From: Nostoc mirabile CHAB5784
Lineage (GTDB): Bacteria > Cyanobacteriota > Cyanobacteriia > Cyanobacteriales > Nostocaceae
NCBI RefSeq assembly: GCF_020829645.1
Contig: NZ_JAIVFS010000031.1
Location: 1 to 64,000 of the forward strand
Direction of reading: 5' to 3'
DNA length: 64,000 nucleotides
In this document: piece by piece, positions 33,883 through 42,820 of the stretch
How positions within the stretch are numbered: position 1 is the first letter of the stretch
Layout of the letters: each line of letters starts with the position of its first letter
Position numbers and translations under genes: made by a program
Notes under the pieces: model-generated
Seen by the model: only the letters and a program-made list of their open reading frames with translations
The model's database searches: none
What the model was told of the DNA's origin: nothing

Positions 33883-34893
33883 ATGCTACCAAAGTATTCA
33901 TTGATTGTTCCAATTTATAACGAAGAAGAAATTATTCCTGAACTATACCGCAGACTGAGTGCAGTAATGAATCGGCTGGATGGTCTTGCCGAATTAATTT
34001 TAATCAATGATGGTAGCCGCGATCGCTCCCTACAACTACTACGAGAACTCCATCAAAAAGACCCGCGTATTTGCTATCTGAGCTTTGCTCGTAACTTTGG
34101 TCACCAGATTGCAGTTACGGCTGGTCTGAATTTTGTCCGGGGTCAAGTTATCATCATCCTTGATGCTGACTTACAAGATCCACCAGAACTAATCCCCGAC
34201 ATGATTGAAAAATGGCGACAGGGCTATCAAGTCGTCTACGCTCAACGCACTCAACGCCTTAAGGAAGGATGGTTTAAGCGTTTTACTGCCTACTCCTTTT
34301 ATCGCGTCCTCAAGAAGCTTGCAGATGTAGAGATTCCTACTGATACTGGTGATTTTTGTTTAATGGATCGGCAGATCGTAGATATTCTCAATTCTATGCC
34401 AGAACGCACCCGCTACATTCGTGGTCTGCGTTCTTGGGTTGGCTTTGAGCAAACAGCAATTCGGTTCGAGCGCAACCCCCGCTTTGCTGGGGAAGTTAAA
34501 TACACTTTCAGCAAATCCTTGGCGCTTGCTATCAATGGTCTAGTGTCCTTTTCAATAGTACCACTGCGGTTATCAACCTACTTAGGGTTAGTAGCGGCGG
34601 CGGCGGCTATCTTGATGGCTTTATTAATCTTGTATTGGCGGCTTTTTGTTCCCCATTCGCCTTTAACTGGGTTTACGATTATTTTGATGGCAATCTTCTT
34701 TCTCGGATCTGTGCAGTTAGTCAGTGTTGGCATCTTAGGCGAATATATAGGGCGCATCTATGAAGAAGTTAAAGCCAGGCCCCTCTATACTTTGGCAGAG
34801 GTAGGTGGTTTCTATGACAATTCCAACTCAACGAACAATTCTGACAAACTAGATAATTTTCAGGATGCTACTCAAAATCTAGACAAGTATTGA
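33883..34893 (+). CDS. GT2 polyprenyl-phosphate glycosyltransferase (DPM1/GtrB-like)
   Basis: 336 residues. The catalytic domain has SLIVPIYNEEEIIPELYRRL, LILINDGSRDRSLQLL, IILDADLQDPPELIPDMI and the RTQRLKEGW loop. Two C-terminal membrane helices follow (YLGLVAAAAAILMALLILYW and GFTIILMAIFFLGSVQLVSV). Relatives transfer glucose, mannose or aminoarabinose to undecaprenyl phosphate on the cytoplasmic face. The DxD equivalent (DAD) is intact. The last 25 residues are Asn/Ser-rich and divergent. Confidence 0.9.
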   Translation: MLPKYSLIVPIYNEEEIIPELYRRLSAVMNRLDGLAELILINDGSRDRSLQLLRELHQKDPRICYLSFARNFGHQIAVTAGLNFVRGQVIIILDADLQDPPELIPDMIEKWRQGYQVVYAQRTQRLKEGWFKRFTAYSFYRVLKKLADVEIPTDTGDFCLMDRQIVDILNSMPERTRYIRGLRSWVGFEQTAIRFERNPRFAGEVKYTFSKSLALAINGLVSFSIVPLRLSTYLGLVAAAAAILMALLILYWRLFVPHSPLTGFTIILMAIFFLGSVQLVSVGILGEYIGRIYEEVKARPLYTLAEVGGFYDNSNSTNNSDKLDNFQDATQNLDKY

Positions 34894-34928
34894 CCGAATA
34901 ATTCATAGCTAAAGAAAAATTCTGTGAG

Positions 34929-36623
34929 CTAGAAAGAAAAAGTAGTGCGGAGCGCACCTACCCAAATCGCGTCGTTGTTATCGTTATGTTCTGGTTTGGT
35001 AATCACATAAAAATCTGGAGTAACAGTGATGTTGTCATTCACCCGGTAGGTGTAGAAAGCCTCTAGGTGTAAAGAAGTACTTGGATCTTCTCGAAGCAGC
35101 CCAGCGCTATTTCTGTAATCACTACTCGTGACTTTAGGCGGTATCCCAACGATAATGCCACCCACGTTGCCTTTCTTAAACAAGTCTGGTAAAGCAACTG
35201 TCAGCGCAGTATTAATAATCGTCGCATCACTATCACCACCTCTATTTTGATTGGCGCGTGTATAGCCGAACCAACCACCTAAAATTAAGCTCCGACTGGT
35301 TCTCCAGTTAAATTGAAATCCGAAGTTATCGGTTGTAGTGGAATTTTGTTCAAAAGGATTTCTGGCGAAAGCGCTACCTGTACCACCAGTGACGTTAAAA
35401 TTAGGGTCATCACCACTAGTGTTATCAGTATAATATTTGCGGGTGTAGGTCAGACCAATATCTAACTGGCGCGTGGGTGATATGGTTAACTGAGCAAGTG
35501 CCAAATTAGTACCATTGAAAAGTCCACGGGTAGGGTTAGGAGCCTGATTATTATCTGCTATGTAACCTAAGCTTAATTGCAATTGATCGCTAAACTTATA
35601 CCCAAAAGCTAAACCCGCACCATCAAAACCTGGTCGATAAATGGTATGGTTGAATGTGGCAAACCGAGAAACAGCACCGTTTAGCCCAGCAACCGCACCA
35701 TTTAAGGTGGGAGTAAACACAGCTGGTTGAAGCGCTCTAGGCCCTACCCATACAGTAGCTTTTGAGCCTAACGGGAAACGATATGTTAACTGACTCAGAT
35801 AGGTATCAGCTCTCCCGTCACCATCAATGGTAAAACGGGTCATCTGGGTTCCCGTAGTCGTCCCTAAGTTAGGAATGTTATTTCCTGCTGTTAAAAGAGT
35901 GGTTAGTTGATCTCTACCTGTAAAGCTCGTTTGAAAGTTAAGTCTGGCACGATAAGCAAAAAAGGTTTGAGTTCCATCATTTGTATCATCAGCAGGAGTA
36001 TTATTGGCGCGATCGCCAAATGTATCTGCTACCAGGAATGTTGCATCACCAATCAGTTTGGTAGTTGTAGAAAACTGATTGGCTTCTATCTTAGCTTGAC
36101 GCGTCTCTAAAGCATCTACCCGTCCGCGCAGTGTGGCGAGTTCAGATGCAAATTGTTCTTGCAGTTTTTGCAGAGTAGCTAAGTCTTCCTTTCGTACCAA
36201 CTCTCCCGTGCTAGTCGCAATCAATTCGTTGAGGCGATCGAGGGCTGCATTCAAGCCTGCGGCAAATTCATAACGAGTTAGCGCCCGATTACCTTTAAAT
36301 GTGCCATCTGGATATCCCGTAATCACGCCATAGCGCTCAACTAGAGACTGCAACGCTTGAAAGGCCCAATCTGTAGGGTTTACATCCGACAGTTGTGATA
36401 CAGATGTAACTTGCTTTAAGCGATCGCTAGGAACACCTAAAACTTGCACTTTTACTGTGTTATCCAAGAGTGATGGAGTTCTTTGAGCAATATTCTTGTC
36501 AATTGGTATTAATTGCTGTGTCGTCTTTTCTACTTCAGATGCACTTGCTGCTGAAGATAAAACTATGAGTCCACCTAACAAGGCTGGAATCACTAGCAAA
36601 TAATTCCACAAAATTTTAAACAT
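34929..36623 (-). CDS. Iron-uptake-type porin (SLH + OprB beta-barrel)
   Basis: About 564 residues from the ATG at 36623 (AGGA lies 11-14 bases upstream); the frame also opens at a GTG at 36641. A signal peptide (FKILWNYLLVIPALLGGLIV ... ASASE) is followed by an SLH domain (about 80-130, DWAFQALQSLVERYGVITGY, TRYEFAAGLNAALDRL). A coiled coil comes next (LATLQKLQEQFASELATLRG), then an OprB-like barrel ending in aromatic TTFSF. Cyanobacterial members are outer-membrane porins, some linked to inorganic ion or iron uptake. Its promoter region carries operator-like site A, shared with ssuD, so it may admit sulfonates; that is inference. Confidence 0.88.
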   Translation of the reverse strand: MFKILWNYLLVIPALLGGLIVLSSAASASEVEKTTQQLIPIDKNIAQRTPSLLDNTVKVQVLGVPSDRLKQVTSVSQLSDVNPTDWAFQALQSLVERYGVITGYPDGTFKGNRALTRYEFAAGLNAALDRLNELIATSTGELVRKEDLATLQKLQEQFASELATLRGRVDALETRQAKIEANQFSTTTKLIGDATFLVADTFGDRANNTPADDTNDGTQTFFAYRARLNFQTSFTGRDQLTTLLTAGNNIPNLGTTTGTQMTRFTIDGDGRADTYLSQLTYRFPLGSKATVWVGPRALQPAVFTPTLNGAVAGLNGAVSRFATFNHTIYRPGFDGAGLAFGYKFSDQLQLSLGYIADNNQAPNPTRGLFNGTNLALAQLTISPTRQLDIGLTYTRKYYTDNTSGDDPNFNVTGGTGSAFARNPFEQNSTTTDNFGFQFNWRTSRSLILGGWFGYTRANQNRGGDSDATIINTALTVALPDLFKKGNVGGIIVGIPPKVTSSDYRNSAGLLREDPSTSLHLEAFYTYRVNDNITVTPDFYVITKPEHNDNNDAIWVGALRTTFSF

Positions 36624-36851
36624 GGGTTGTTTGTTCCTCACACAATATCAACTTAATTTCGTTGGTTAATCTTTTTTATTAGCTACAAGAACTTGTGGAA
36701 GAGCGAACATCCGGATATACAGCAGAATTCAGGAGCAGATTATCTAAAGATTGCTATAGGTTGCTCAGTAAAACTATTATTGTTTCAAGCCTTTTAACAA
36801 TCCAATCATCAAGCAAGAATCGCACTCCTTGCACTTGTTTAGAGAAACTCA

Positions 36852-36889
36852 GTAAACCACAGTAAGTCTATCGAAATTTAGTGGTTTAC
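36852..36889. promoter_or_regulatory. Operator-like inverted repeat, site A (porin/flavoprotein divergent gap)
   Basis: GTAAACCAC and GTGGTTTAC are perfect 9-bp arms around a 20-base spacer (AGTAAGTCTA then TCGAAATTTA). The site lies about 230 bp upstream of the porin start. The geometry is the same as at 32389-32422 and 37040-37073. Confidence 0.65.
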
Positions 36890-37038
36890 GAACTAACTTT
36901 GGATATTTGCACAAAACACAGTAAAAAGCAAGTGTCCTTTGAGGGATAGAAAATTTATTTTACAGAACTTTACGTTTTAATTTGTTTGTAAAAGTGCTTG
37001 CTTTTTGTTAGAAACTGTGAAAAGCTTTGTTATATCAA

Positions 37039-37074
37039 TAAACTACGGTTAATCGATCAGATTAAAGTAGTTTA
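37039..37074. promoter_or_regulatory. Operator-like inverted repeat, site B upstream of the flavoprotein gene
   Basis: TAAACTAC and GTAGTTTA are perfect 8-bp arms around a 20-base spacer beginning GGTTAATCGA. Its centre is about 270 bp before the flavoprotein start and 180 bp from site A. The rest of the 36642-37325 gap holds an inverted pair AAAAAGCAAG/CTTGCTTTTT (about 36920 and 37000) and no gene. Confidence 0.65.
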
Positions 37075-37325
37075 AGCTATAATAATCTGCTAGTAACCTG
37101 CTTTCAGGAGCCGCAATGAGCCTACTAGTACAGCATGGCGTAAATAAACCACCCATTCTAAATCAATGAAACGCTTATGCTGTATACCTGTTTGAATTTT
37201 GAATTCCGCCTTGCGGTACTAGTAAGGTATCAAGTAGGTAAGCAAACAGATTTCGGATAGTGTGCAGCATCGATGGGTTGAAGACTTGATGCTTAAGACT
37301 TTATCGGTGGGGGAAGATATTTTAA

Positions 37326-38945
37326 ATGCTGAAAACGTTAACAACCGATTTTGAACTTGACCTCCAAGCAGATGTGTTGGTAATTGGGGGTGGGCCGGCT
37401 GGCACTTGGGCGGCTTGGAGTGCTGCATCAAGTGGAGCTAAAGTTGTCCTGGTAGACAAAGGATATTGTGGTACGACTGGATGCGCTGCTGCATCTGGTA
37501 ATGGTGTGTGGTATGTGCCACCTGACCCAGAAGCACGAGAAACAGCAAAAGCAAGTCGGGAATCGTTGGGTGGGTTTTTATCCGATCGCAACTGGATGGA
37601 TCGGGTATTGAATCAGACCTACGTAAACGTCAATCAGTTAGCAGAGTGGGGTTATCCCTTTCCTACCGACGATGAAGGTAAACCCTATCGGCGATCGCTG
37701 CAAGGGCCTGAGTATATGCGCTTAATGCGGCGGCAAATTCAACGGGCAGGAGTCAAGATTTTAGACAACAGCCCCGCCTTAGAATTACTGGTAGATGACG
37801 ATGGTGCTGTTGCTGGTGCAACAGGTGTGAACCGTCAAACTGGTAGTAAATGGGTAGTGCGATCGCAGTCCACAATTATCGCAACAGGTGGCTGTGCGTT
37901 TCTCAGTAAAGCGTTAGGATGCAACGTCCTGACAGGGGATGGTTATCTGATGGCGGCAGAAGCAGGAGCCGAGATGTCGGGTATGGAATTTTCTAATGCT
38001 TATGGCATCTCTCCCGCCTTTTCTTCAGTCACCAAAACCCTGTTTTATAATTGGGCAACCTTCACCTACGAAGATGGTAGTGTGATTCCGGGTGCAAGTT
38101 CTCATAGACGTTCAGTAATTGCCCAGACATTGTTGCAACAGCCAGTTTACGCCATCATAGACAAAGCGGCTGAATCGATGCGGGCATCTATGCGTTTAGC
38201 GCAACCCAACTTCTTTTTACCCTTTGACCGTGCAGGTATTGATCCATTTACTCAACGTTTTCCTGTGACTCTGCGCCTAGAAGGAACAGTGCGCGGTACG
38301 GGAGGAATTCGGATTGTAGATGAGAGTTGTGCCAGTTCTGTGCGGGGACTTTATGCAGCAGGAGATGCCGCCACACGCGAACTGATTTGTGGTGGATTTA
38401 CTGGTGGTGGTAGCCACAATGCAGCTTGGGCAATATCTTCTGGCTATTGGTCGGGGAAATCGGCTGCTGAATATAGCCGCAGTTTGGGAGAACACAAAAC
38501 TCAACGACTAGTTTTGGGTGTTGGAGAGGTAGTATTACAAAGCGATCGCTCTCAAACCTTAGCAACTGATGAAGTAATTCAGGCAGTCCAAGCTGAAGTA
38601 TTTCCTTACGAAAAGAACTATTTCCGTACAGAACAAGGCTTAAGCGAGTCTTTGGGTAGGCTAAATCATCTTTGGCAAGAACTCCGCAGTAGCCAGGTAA
38701 CATCAGATAAAGAGCTAATTCGGGCGCGAGAAGCGGCGGCGATGGTAGCCACAGCGAGGTGGATGTACAGCAGTGCCATTGAACGTAAAGAAACTCGTGG
38801 TATGCACAAACATCTAGATTATCCAGAACTTGATGTTAACCAGCAACATCACCTGATTAGCGGTGGATTAGATCAAGTCTGGGTGAAAACTCAACCTTTA
38901 CATAGTACAGAAAAGTCACAACCCAAAATAGGAGCATTAGTGTGA
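37326..38945 (+). CDS. AprA/FrdA-like FAD-dependent oxidoreductase
   Basis: 539 residues. The N-terminal dinucleotide-binding motif is DVLVIGGGPAGTWAAWSAAS. STIIATGGCAFLSKALGCNV and GLYAAGDAATRELICGGFTG (second FAD contact) follow, and the C-terminal helical part resembles the fumarate reductase/adenylylsulfate reductase (AprA) flavoprotein family. Its GTG-started ferredoxin partner overlaps by four bases, recalling the AprA-AprB pair. Dissimilatory APS reduction is not expected in cyanobacteria, so a redox step on an organosulfur compound is more plausible; this is inferred from the neighbourhood. Operator-like site B lies upstream. Confidence 0.82.
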   Translation: MLKTLTTDFELDLQADVLVIGGGPAGTWAAWSAASSGAKVVLVDKGYCGTTGCAAASGNGVWYVPPDPEARETAKASRESLGGFLSDRNWMDRVLNQTYVNVNQLAEWGYPFPTDDEGKPYRRSLQGPEYMRLMRRQIQRAGVKILDNSPALELLVDDDGAVAGATGVNRQTGSKWVVRSQSTIIATGGCAFLSKALGCNVLTGDGYLMAAEAGAEMSGMEFSNAYGISPAFSSVTKTLFYNWATFTYEDGSVIPGASSHRRSVIAQTLLQQPVYAIIDKAAESMRASMRLAQPNFFLPFDRAGIDPFTQRFPVTLRLEGTVRGTGGIRIVDESCASSVRGLYAAGDAATRELICGGFTGGGSHNAAWAISSGYWSGKSAAEYSRSLGEHKTQRLVLGVGEVVLQSDRSQTLATDEVIQAVQAEVFPYEKNYFRTEQGLSESLGRLNHLWQELRSSQVTSDKELIRAREAAAMVATARWMYSSAIERKETRGMHKHLDYPELDVNQQHHLISGGLDQVWVKTQPLHSTEKSQPKIGALV

Positions 38946-39271
38946 TTGAGTTGGTCAGCGAGTCGCGGTGCATAGAATGTAATATCTGCGTGAACATTTG
39001 TCCAACCAACGTATTTGACAGAGTACCCGATGCGCCGCCAACTATTGCCCGACAGAGTGACTGCCAAACCTGTTATATGTGCGAATTGTATTGTCCAGTT
39101 GACGCTCTTTATGTTGCACCAGAAAGCGATATGAAGACTTCAGTCAATGAGGCAGAATTGGTAGAAGTTGGGCTACTGGGTAGTTACCGTGAAAACATCG
39201 GTTGGGGACATAAACGCACCTCAACAGCAAAAGCCGATCAAACATTCCAAATTCTGAAGCAGATGAAATAG
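38942..39271 (+). CDS. 2x[4Fe-4S] ferredoxin, partner of the upstream flavoprotein
   Basis: 109 residues with two complete cluster motifs: CIECNICVNICP (residues about 10-21) and CQTCYMCELYCP (about 40-51). The last 50 residues are free of cysteine. The GTG start overlaps the flavoprotein stop (GTGA), which indicates translational coupling and a stable complex. It probably delivers electrons to or from the FAD subunit. AprB-like tails are longer, so it is not a true AprB. Confidence 0.88.
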   Translation: MIELVSESRCIECNICVNICPTNVFDRVPDAPPTIARQSDCQTCYMCELYCPVDALYVAPESDMKTSVNEAELVEVGLLGSYRENIGWGHKRTSTAKADQTFQILKQMK

Positions 39272-39390
39272 TACGGCAAAGAAAAGAGTCATGCTGGCAT
39301 TAAAGAAGGCAGGAGGCAAGAAGCAGGAAGCAGAACGTAGTCCTAGAAAAGTTAGGGATTTTGAGTCTAGTGACTGTTTTAAAACTCGAA

Positions 39391-39502
39391 GATCCCCTAA
39401 CCCCCCTTAAAAAGGGGGGAAAAGAAATTCTAAAACCCCTTCTTAAAGAAGGGGGAAAAGAAATTCTTAAAGCCCCCCTTTTTAAGGGGGGTTGGGGGGA
39501 TC
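39391..39502. repeat. GATCCCCC / CCTTAAAAAGG hairpin repeat, copy 2
   Basis: Three CTTAAAAAGG-type hairpins bounded by GATC. It fills the gap before the third organosulfur gene and makes a spurious N-terminal extension of its open frame. Confidence 0.8.
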
Positions 39503-39555
39503 TTCAAAGACTAGGTTGCTTAACGAGAGGTTTGAAAACACGCCCTATATACCTT

Positions 39556-40566
39556 ATGTCTAGTACGAGATTATCAACCTCAATGGCTTGTATCCTACTG
39601 CTACTAACTACAGGATGTAGCCAAGGGGAAACAAAATCTGCTCAATCTATTGAGGCTATTAAGGCCAATAGTGCTGTAGCTGCATCTAACAACATTTCTA
39701 CCCTACGTATAGGTTATGTAGGTAGTTCAGAACCTACAGGGCCACTTGGTTGGGCAAAGAAAAAAGGAATATTAGATAGTGAGTTGCAAAAAGCGGGATT
39801 TAAAAACATTACTTTTGCAAGGTTTCCTAACGGGCCGGATCTAAATGAGGCGCTTGTCGCCGGACAATTAGATGTTGGCTCTTTAGGGGATACACCAGCC
39901 ATAGTTTTGAGAGCGAGGGGTCAGGAAACCCGATTATTGCGGATTACTCAATTTAATACAACCGCCTGGTTAGTAGCGAAAAAGAATGGGGCGCGATCGC
40001 TTGCTGAACTCAAAGGTGAAAAAATAGCTACCCAAAAAGGTTCTTATATGCATCGATACCTGCTGGGTCTGTTAGCTGAAGCTAAAATTGCCAAGGATGT
40101 AAAAGTTGTTCATTTGATGACTACTGAGGCAAAAGCTGCTTTAGAACGTGGTGATATAGCTGCTTATGCAACTTCAAGTGATCTGGGGCCTTTTCTGAAA
40201 TCACAAGGGTTTCCAGTGATTGATTCTTCTGCGAATCATAAGGGTTTATCTGGAACATCATTAGTTGTAGCAACCGAAAACTTTCTGGCTAAACAACCTG
40301 ATTTTCCCCAGAAATTTAATGCAATTCTCACAGAAGCAGCCAAAGATTTAAAAGCTAATTCTGAAGAATATTATCAGTATCACGCCCAAACTACTAAATA
40401 TCCCCTCGATATCATCAAAGTATCGTATCCGCTCAAACAAGTATCAGAAGAACCATTACCAGCCGAGGGTGTGAAACTTGTAGAGGGGACAAAGAAGTTT
40501 TTAGTTTCGCAGGGTTTGGCGAAGTCGGACTTTAAATTAACCGATTGGGTTGCTGAAGAAAAATAG
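39556..40566 (+). CDS. SsuA/NrtA-like sulfonate substrate-binding lipoprotein
   Basis: 336 residues from the ATG at 39556, which starts a lipoprotein signal (STRLSTSMACILLLLTTGC). The frame runs back to 39361, but that part is hairpin repeat. Mature features: LRIGYVGSSEPTGPLGWAKK, ALVAGQLDVGSLGDTPAIVL, SLAELKGEKIATQKGSYMHR. These are typical of periplasmic-binding proteins for sulfonates, taurine or nitrate. TGPLGWAKKKG differs from the other five copies here, so the ligand may differ. It lies 285 bp after the ferredoxin gene and may share operator-like site B. Confidence 0.87.
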   Translation: MSSTRLSTSMACILLLLTTGCSQGETKSAQSIEAIKANSAVAASNNISTLRIGYVGSSEPTGPLGWAKKKGILDSELQKAGFKNITFARFPNGPDLNEALVAGQLDVGSLGDTPAIVLRARGQETRLLRITQFNTTAWLVAKKNGARSLAELKGEKIATQKGSYMHRYLLGLLAEAKIAKDVKVVHLMTTEAKAALERGDIAAYATSSDLGPFLKSQGFPVIDSSANHKGLSGTSLVVATENFLAKQPDFPQKFNAILTEAAKDLKANSEEYYQYHAQTTKYPLDIIKVSYPLKQVSEEPLPAEGVKLVEGTKKFLVSQGLAKSDFKLTDWVAEEK

Positions 40567-40676
40567 GGAGTGGGGGAGATGAGGGAGATGAGGGAGATGA
40601 GGAGGCAGAAATCAGTAACTTTTTTGAGCAAGAGAAACAAATTTTTGTAATTAAGTCTTTCAAAAGCGCAATCTTC

Positions 40677-40942
40677 AGGCTCAAAGTTGCAACTTCCAGG
40701 CTCAAAGGTGCAACTTCCAGGCTCAAAGGCTCAACTCCCAGGCTCAAAGGCTCAACTTTCAAGCTCAAAGGCTCAACTTCCAAGCTCAAAGGCTCAACTC
40801 CCAGGCTCAAAGGCTCAACTTTCAGGGTTAAAGGCTCAACTTTCAGGCTCAAAGGCTCAACTTTCAGGCTCAAAGGCTCAACTTCCAGGCTCAAAGGCTC
40901 AACTCTCAGGCTCAAAGGCTCAACTCTCAGGCTCAAAGGCTT
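40677..40942. repeat. 21-bp tandem repeat array (about 12 copies)
   Basis: The unit AGGCTCAAAGGCTCAACTTCC is repeated with few changes. The reading frame stays open on both strands; the minus strand would encode a heptapeptide LSLxVEP repeat. Neither strand has a plausible start, so this is a minisatellite. Confidence 0.85.
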
Positions 40943-41031
40943 CCTACTTCCCTCCTAACTAATAATTCCTTGATGCTACAGAGCAAGTATCTGTGGAATC
41001 AATCGAAAATCTAAAATCTAAAATTGTTTAA

Positions 41032-41152
41032 GGGACTTCCAAGAAATAAATTATCCAAATAAACGAACCACAGAGGCACAGAGAACACAGAGGAATAAGG
41101 AGGAGAGAGTTTTTTCGCCAGTTTTTTGAGTATTTTTTTATTTGGAAGTCCC
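41032..41152. mobile_element. GGGACTTCC inverted-repeat element, copy 1
   Basis: The 121-bp element has termini GGGACTTCCAA and the complement, with TAA on both sides as a 3-bp target duplication. The body (ACCACAGAGGCACAGAG ... GGAGAGAGTTTTTT) matches the element at 55354-55462 in reverse orientation. Confidence 0.8.
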
Positions 41153-41182
41153 TAATCCTTTTGAAAATTCAGGTAAAATGCT

Positions 41183-42667
41183 ATGACTATTGCACTAGAC
41201 CGTCCCAAGAAAACCAAGTCTGCTCAAATTCGGGAAAAATTGGGTTATCCGATCATTGATACTGATGTACATACCCAAGAGTTTCCCCCAGCATTTTTGG
41301 AATATTTAGAGCAAGTTGGTGGAACTGCGATCGCAGAACGTTTCCAAGAACACTTACCCGGTGCATCTCGCTCTAAATGGTTTAAGCAATCTTGGGATGA
41401 ACGCCGCACTTACCGCACCGCCCGCCCTCCTTTCTGGACTCGTCCTACTAACGATCCCCTAAATTTAGCTACCGTTAGTTTGCCAAAGTTACTGCATGAA
41501 CGCTTGCAAGAAGCTGGTACAGACTTTGCAGTTGTGTACCCCAACTTGGCAACGATGGCGCCACACATTGGTAATGAAGAAATGCGGCGGGCTGTGTGCC
41601 GTGCAGCTAACACCTACCACGCTGATATTTTCCGTCCTTATAGCGATCGCTTAACACCCATTGCTGCTATTCCCATGAATACGCCCGAAGAGGCGATCGC
41701 AGAATTGGAATATGCGGTGAAGGTTTTGGGACTCAAAGCCATTCAAATCCCCGGACATATCCGCCGCCCGATTCCCGCCTTCGAGAAGTATGGCGAAGAA
41801 GTAGCTAACGAAGCCATCTGGATTGACACCTTTGGCTTGGATAGTAAGTATGATTACGATCCCTTCTGGGCGAAGTGCGTAGAACTGAAAGTTGTACCCA
41901 CCACCCACTCTTCCGGTATGGGCTGGATCAATCGGCGTTCCATTAGCAATTACCAATACAACCATATTGGTCACTTTGCTTCGGCTGGGGAAGCACTGTG
42001 TAAATCTTTATTCTTTGGTGGTGTAACTCACCGCTTCCCCACACTCAAGTTTGCCTTTTTAGAAGGAGGTTCAGCTTGGGGTGCTAGTTTGTACACCGAT
42101 TTGATTTGGCATTGGGATACCCGCAATAAAGACCATTTGGTAGAAAATAACAATCCCGCCAATGTTAATTATGAAGAACTGCTAGAATTCTATACCCGCT
42201 ATGGTGGTGAATTAGTACATGGTCGTTTGGATCAACTAGGCAGTGGTTTAGGTTTCCACGCTGACTTAGTATCTCCCTTAGAACCAGGCGATTTGGATGA
42301 ATTCGCCGTAGCAGGAGTTACCAAGCCAGAGGATATCCGCGATCGCTTTTTGAATCATTTTTACTTCGGGACAGAATCAGATGATACCCGTGTAGCTCAA
42401 GCTTTTAACCGTAAAGCTAATCCTTATGGCGATCGGGTTAAAGCATTTTTAGGTTCCGATTCTGGTCATTGGGATGTACCTGATATTACTGCGATCGCTG
42501 CTAATACTTATTCAATGGTAGAACGCAAGATTATCAGCGAAGAAGATTTACAATATTTCCTGTCAATTCATCCCTTGGAGTTGTACACCAGCCTGAATCG
42601 TGACTTCTTCAAAGGTACGGCTGTCGAGAAAACCGCAGATGAATTTTTGGCTAGCGCCGGACGTTAA
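41183..42667 (+). CDS. Amidohydrolase_2-family metal-dependent hydrolase, paralog 1
   Basis: 494 residues, TIM-barrel amidohydrolase (PF04909 type). The N-terminal strand reads YPIIDTDVHTQEFPPAFLEY with a DxH instead of the usual HxH. VVPTTHSSGMGW carries a likely metal histidine, and the late strand AFLGSDSGHWDVPD carries the Asp. The family includes hydrolases and decarboxylases of aromatic or carboxylated substrates. There is no signal peptide, so it acts in the cytoplasm. Its location between sulfonate-binding protein genes suggests action on the imported compound, but no substrate can be assigned. Confidence 0.85.
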   Translation: MTIALDRPKKTKSAQIREKLGYPIIDTDVHTQEFPPAFLEYLEQVGGTAIAERFQEHLPGASRSKWFKQSWDERRTYRTARPPFWTRPTNDPLNLATVSLPKLLHERLQEAGTDFAVVYPNLATMAPHIGNEEMRRAVCRAANTYHADIFRPYSDRLTPIAAIPMNTPEEAIAELEYAVKVLGLKAIQIPGHIRRPIPAFEKYGEEVANEAIWIDTFGLDSKYDYDPFWAKCVELKVVPTTHSSGMGWINRRSISNYQYNHIGHFASAGEALCKSLFFGGVTHRFPTLKFAFLEGGSAWGASLYTDLIWHWDTRNKDHLVENNNPANVNYEELLEFYTRYGGELVHGRLDQLGSGLGFHADLVSPLEPGDLDEFAVAGVTKPEDIRDRFLNHFYFGTESDDTRVAQAFNRKANPYGDRVKAFLGSDSGHWDVPDITAIAANTYSMVERKIISEEDLQYFLSIHPLELYTSLNRDFFKGTAVEKTADEFLASAGR

Positions 42668-42699
42668 TTCCATCTTCTCGTTATGTCACTCAATCTTGA

Positions 42700-42778
42700 T
42701 GATCCCCCCAACCCCCCTTAAAAAGGGGGGTAAAAAATGGATCAATTCCCGCCTTAAAAACGGGGGCTAGGGGGGATC
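42700..42778. repeat. GATCCCCC / CCTTAAAAAGG hairpin repeat, copy 3
   Basis: Two hairpins bounded by GATCCCCCC and GGGGGGATC between the two amidohydrolase genes. Confidence 0.8.
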
Positions 42779-42820
42779 TAAAGATACACAAATCTTTTGA
42801 ATAATTTAGGGTAAACTATC

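Noticed and set aside
37326..39271. Dissimilatory APS reductase (AprAB)
   Set aside because: The ferredoxin lacks the AprB tail and cyanobacteria do not carry this pathway; only a distant family resemblance is claimed.
39361..39555. N-terminal extension of the SsuA-like protein
   Set aside because: The extension is translated from the CCTTAAAAAGG hairpin repeat; the ATG at 39556 starts a normal lipoprotein signal.
40532..40962. Heptapeptide-repeat frames across the 21-bp array
   Set aside because: Same artefact of a 21-bp period; the minus frame also runs into the binding-protein gene end.
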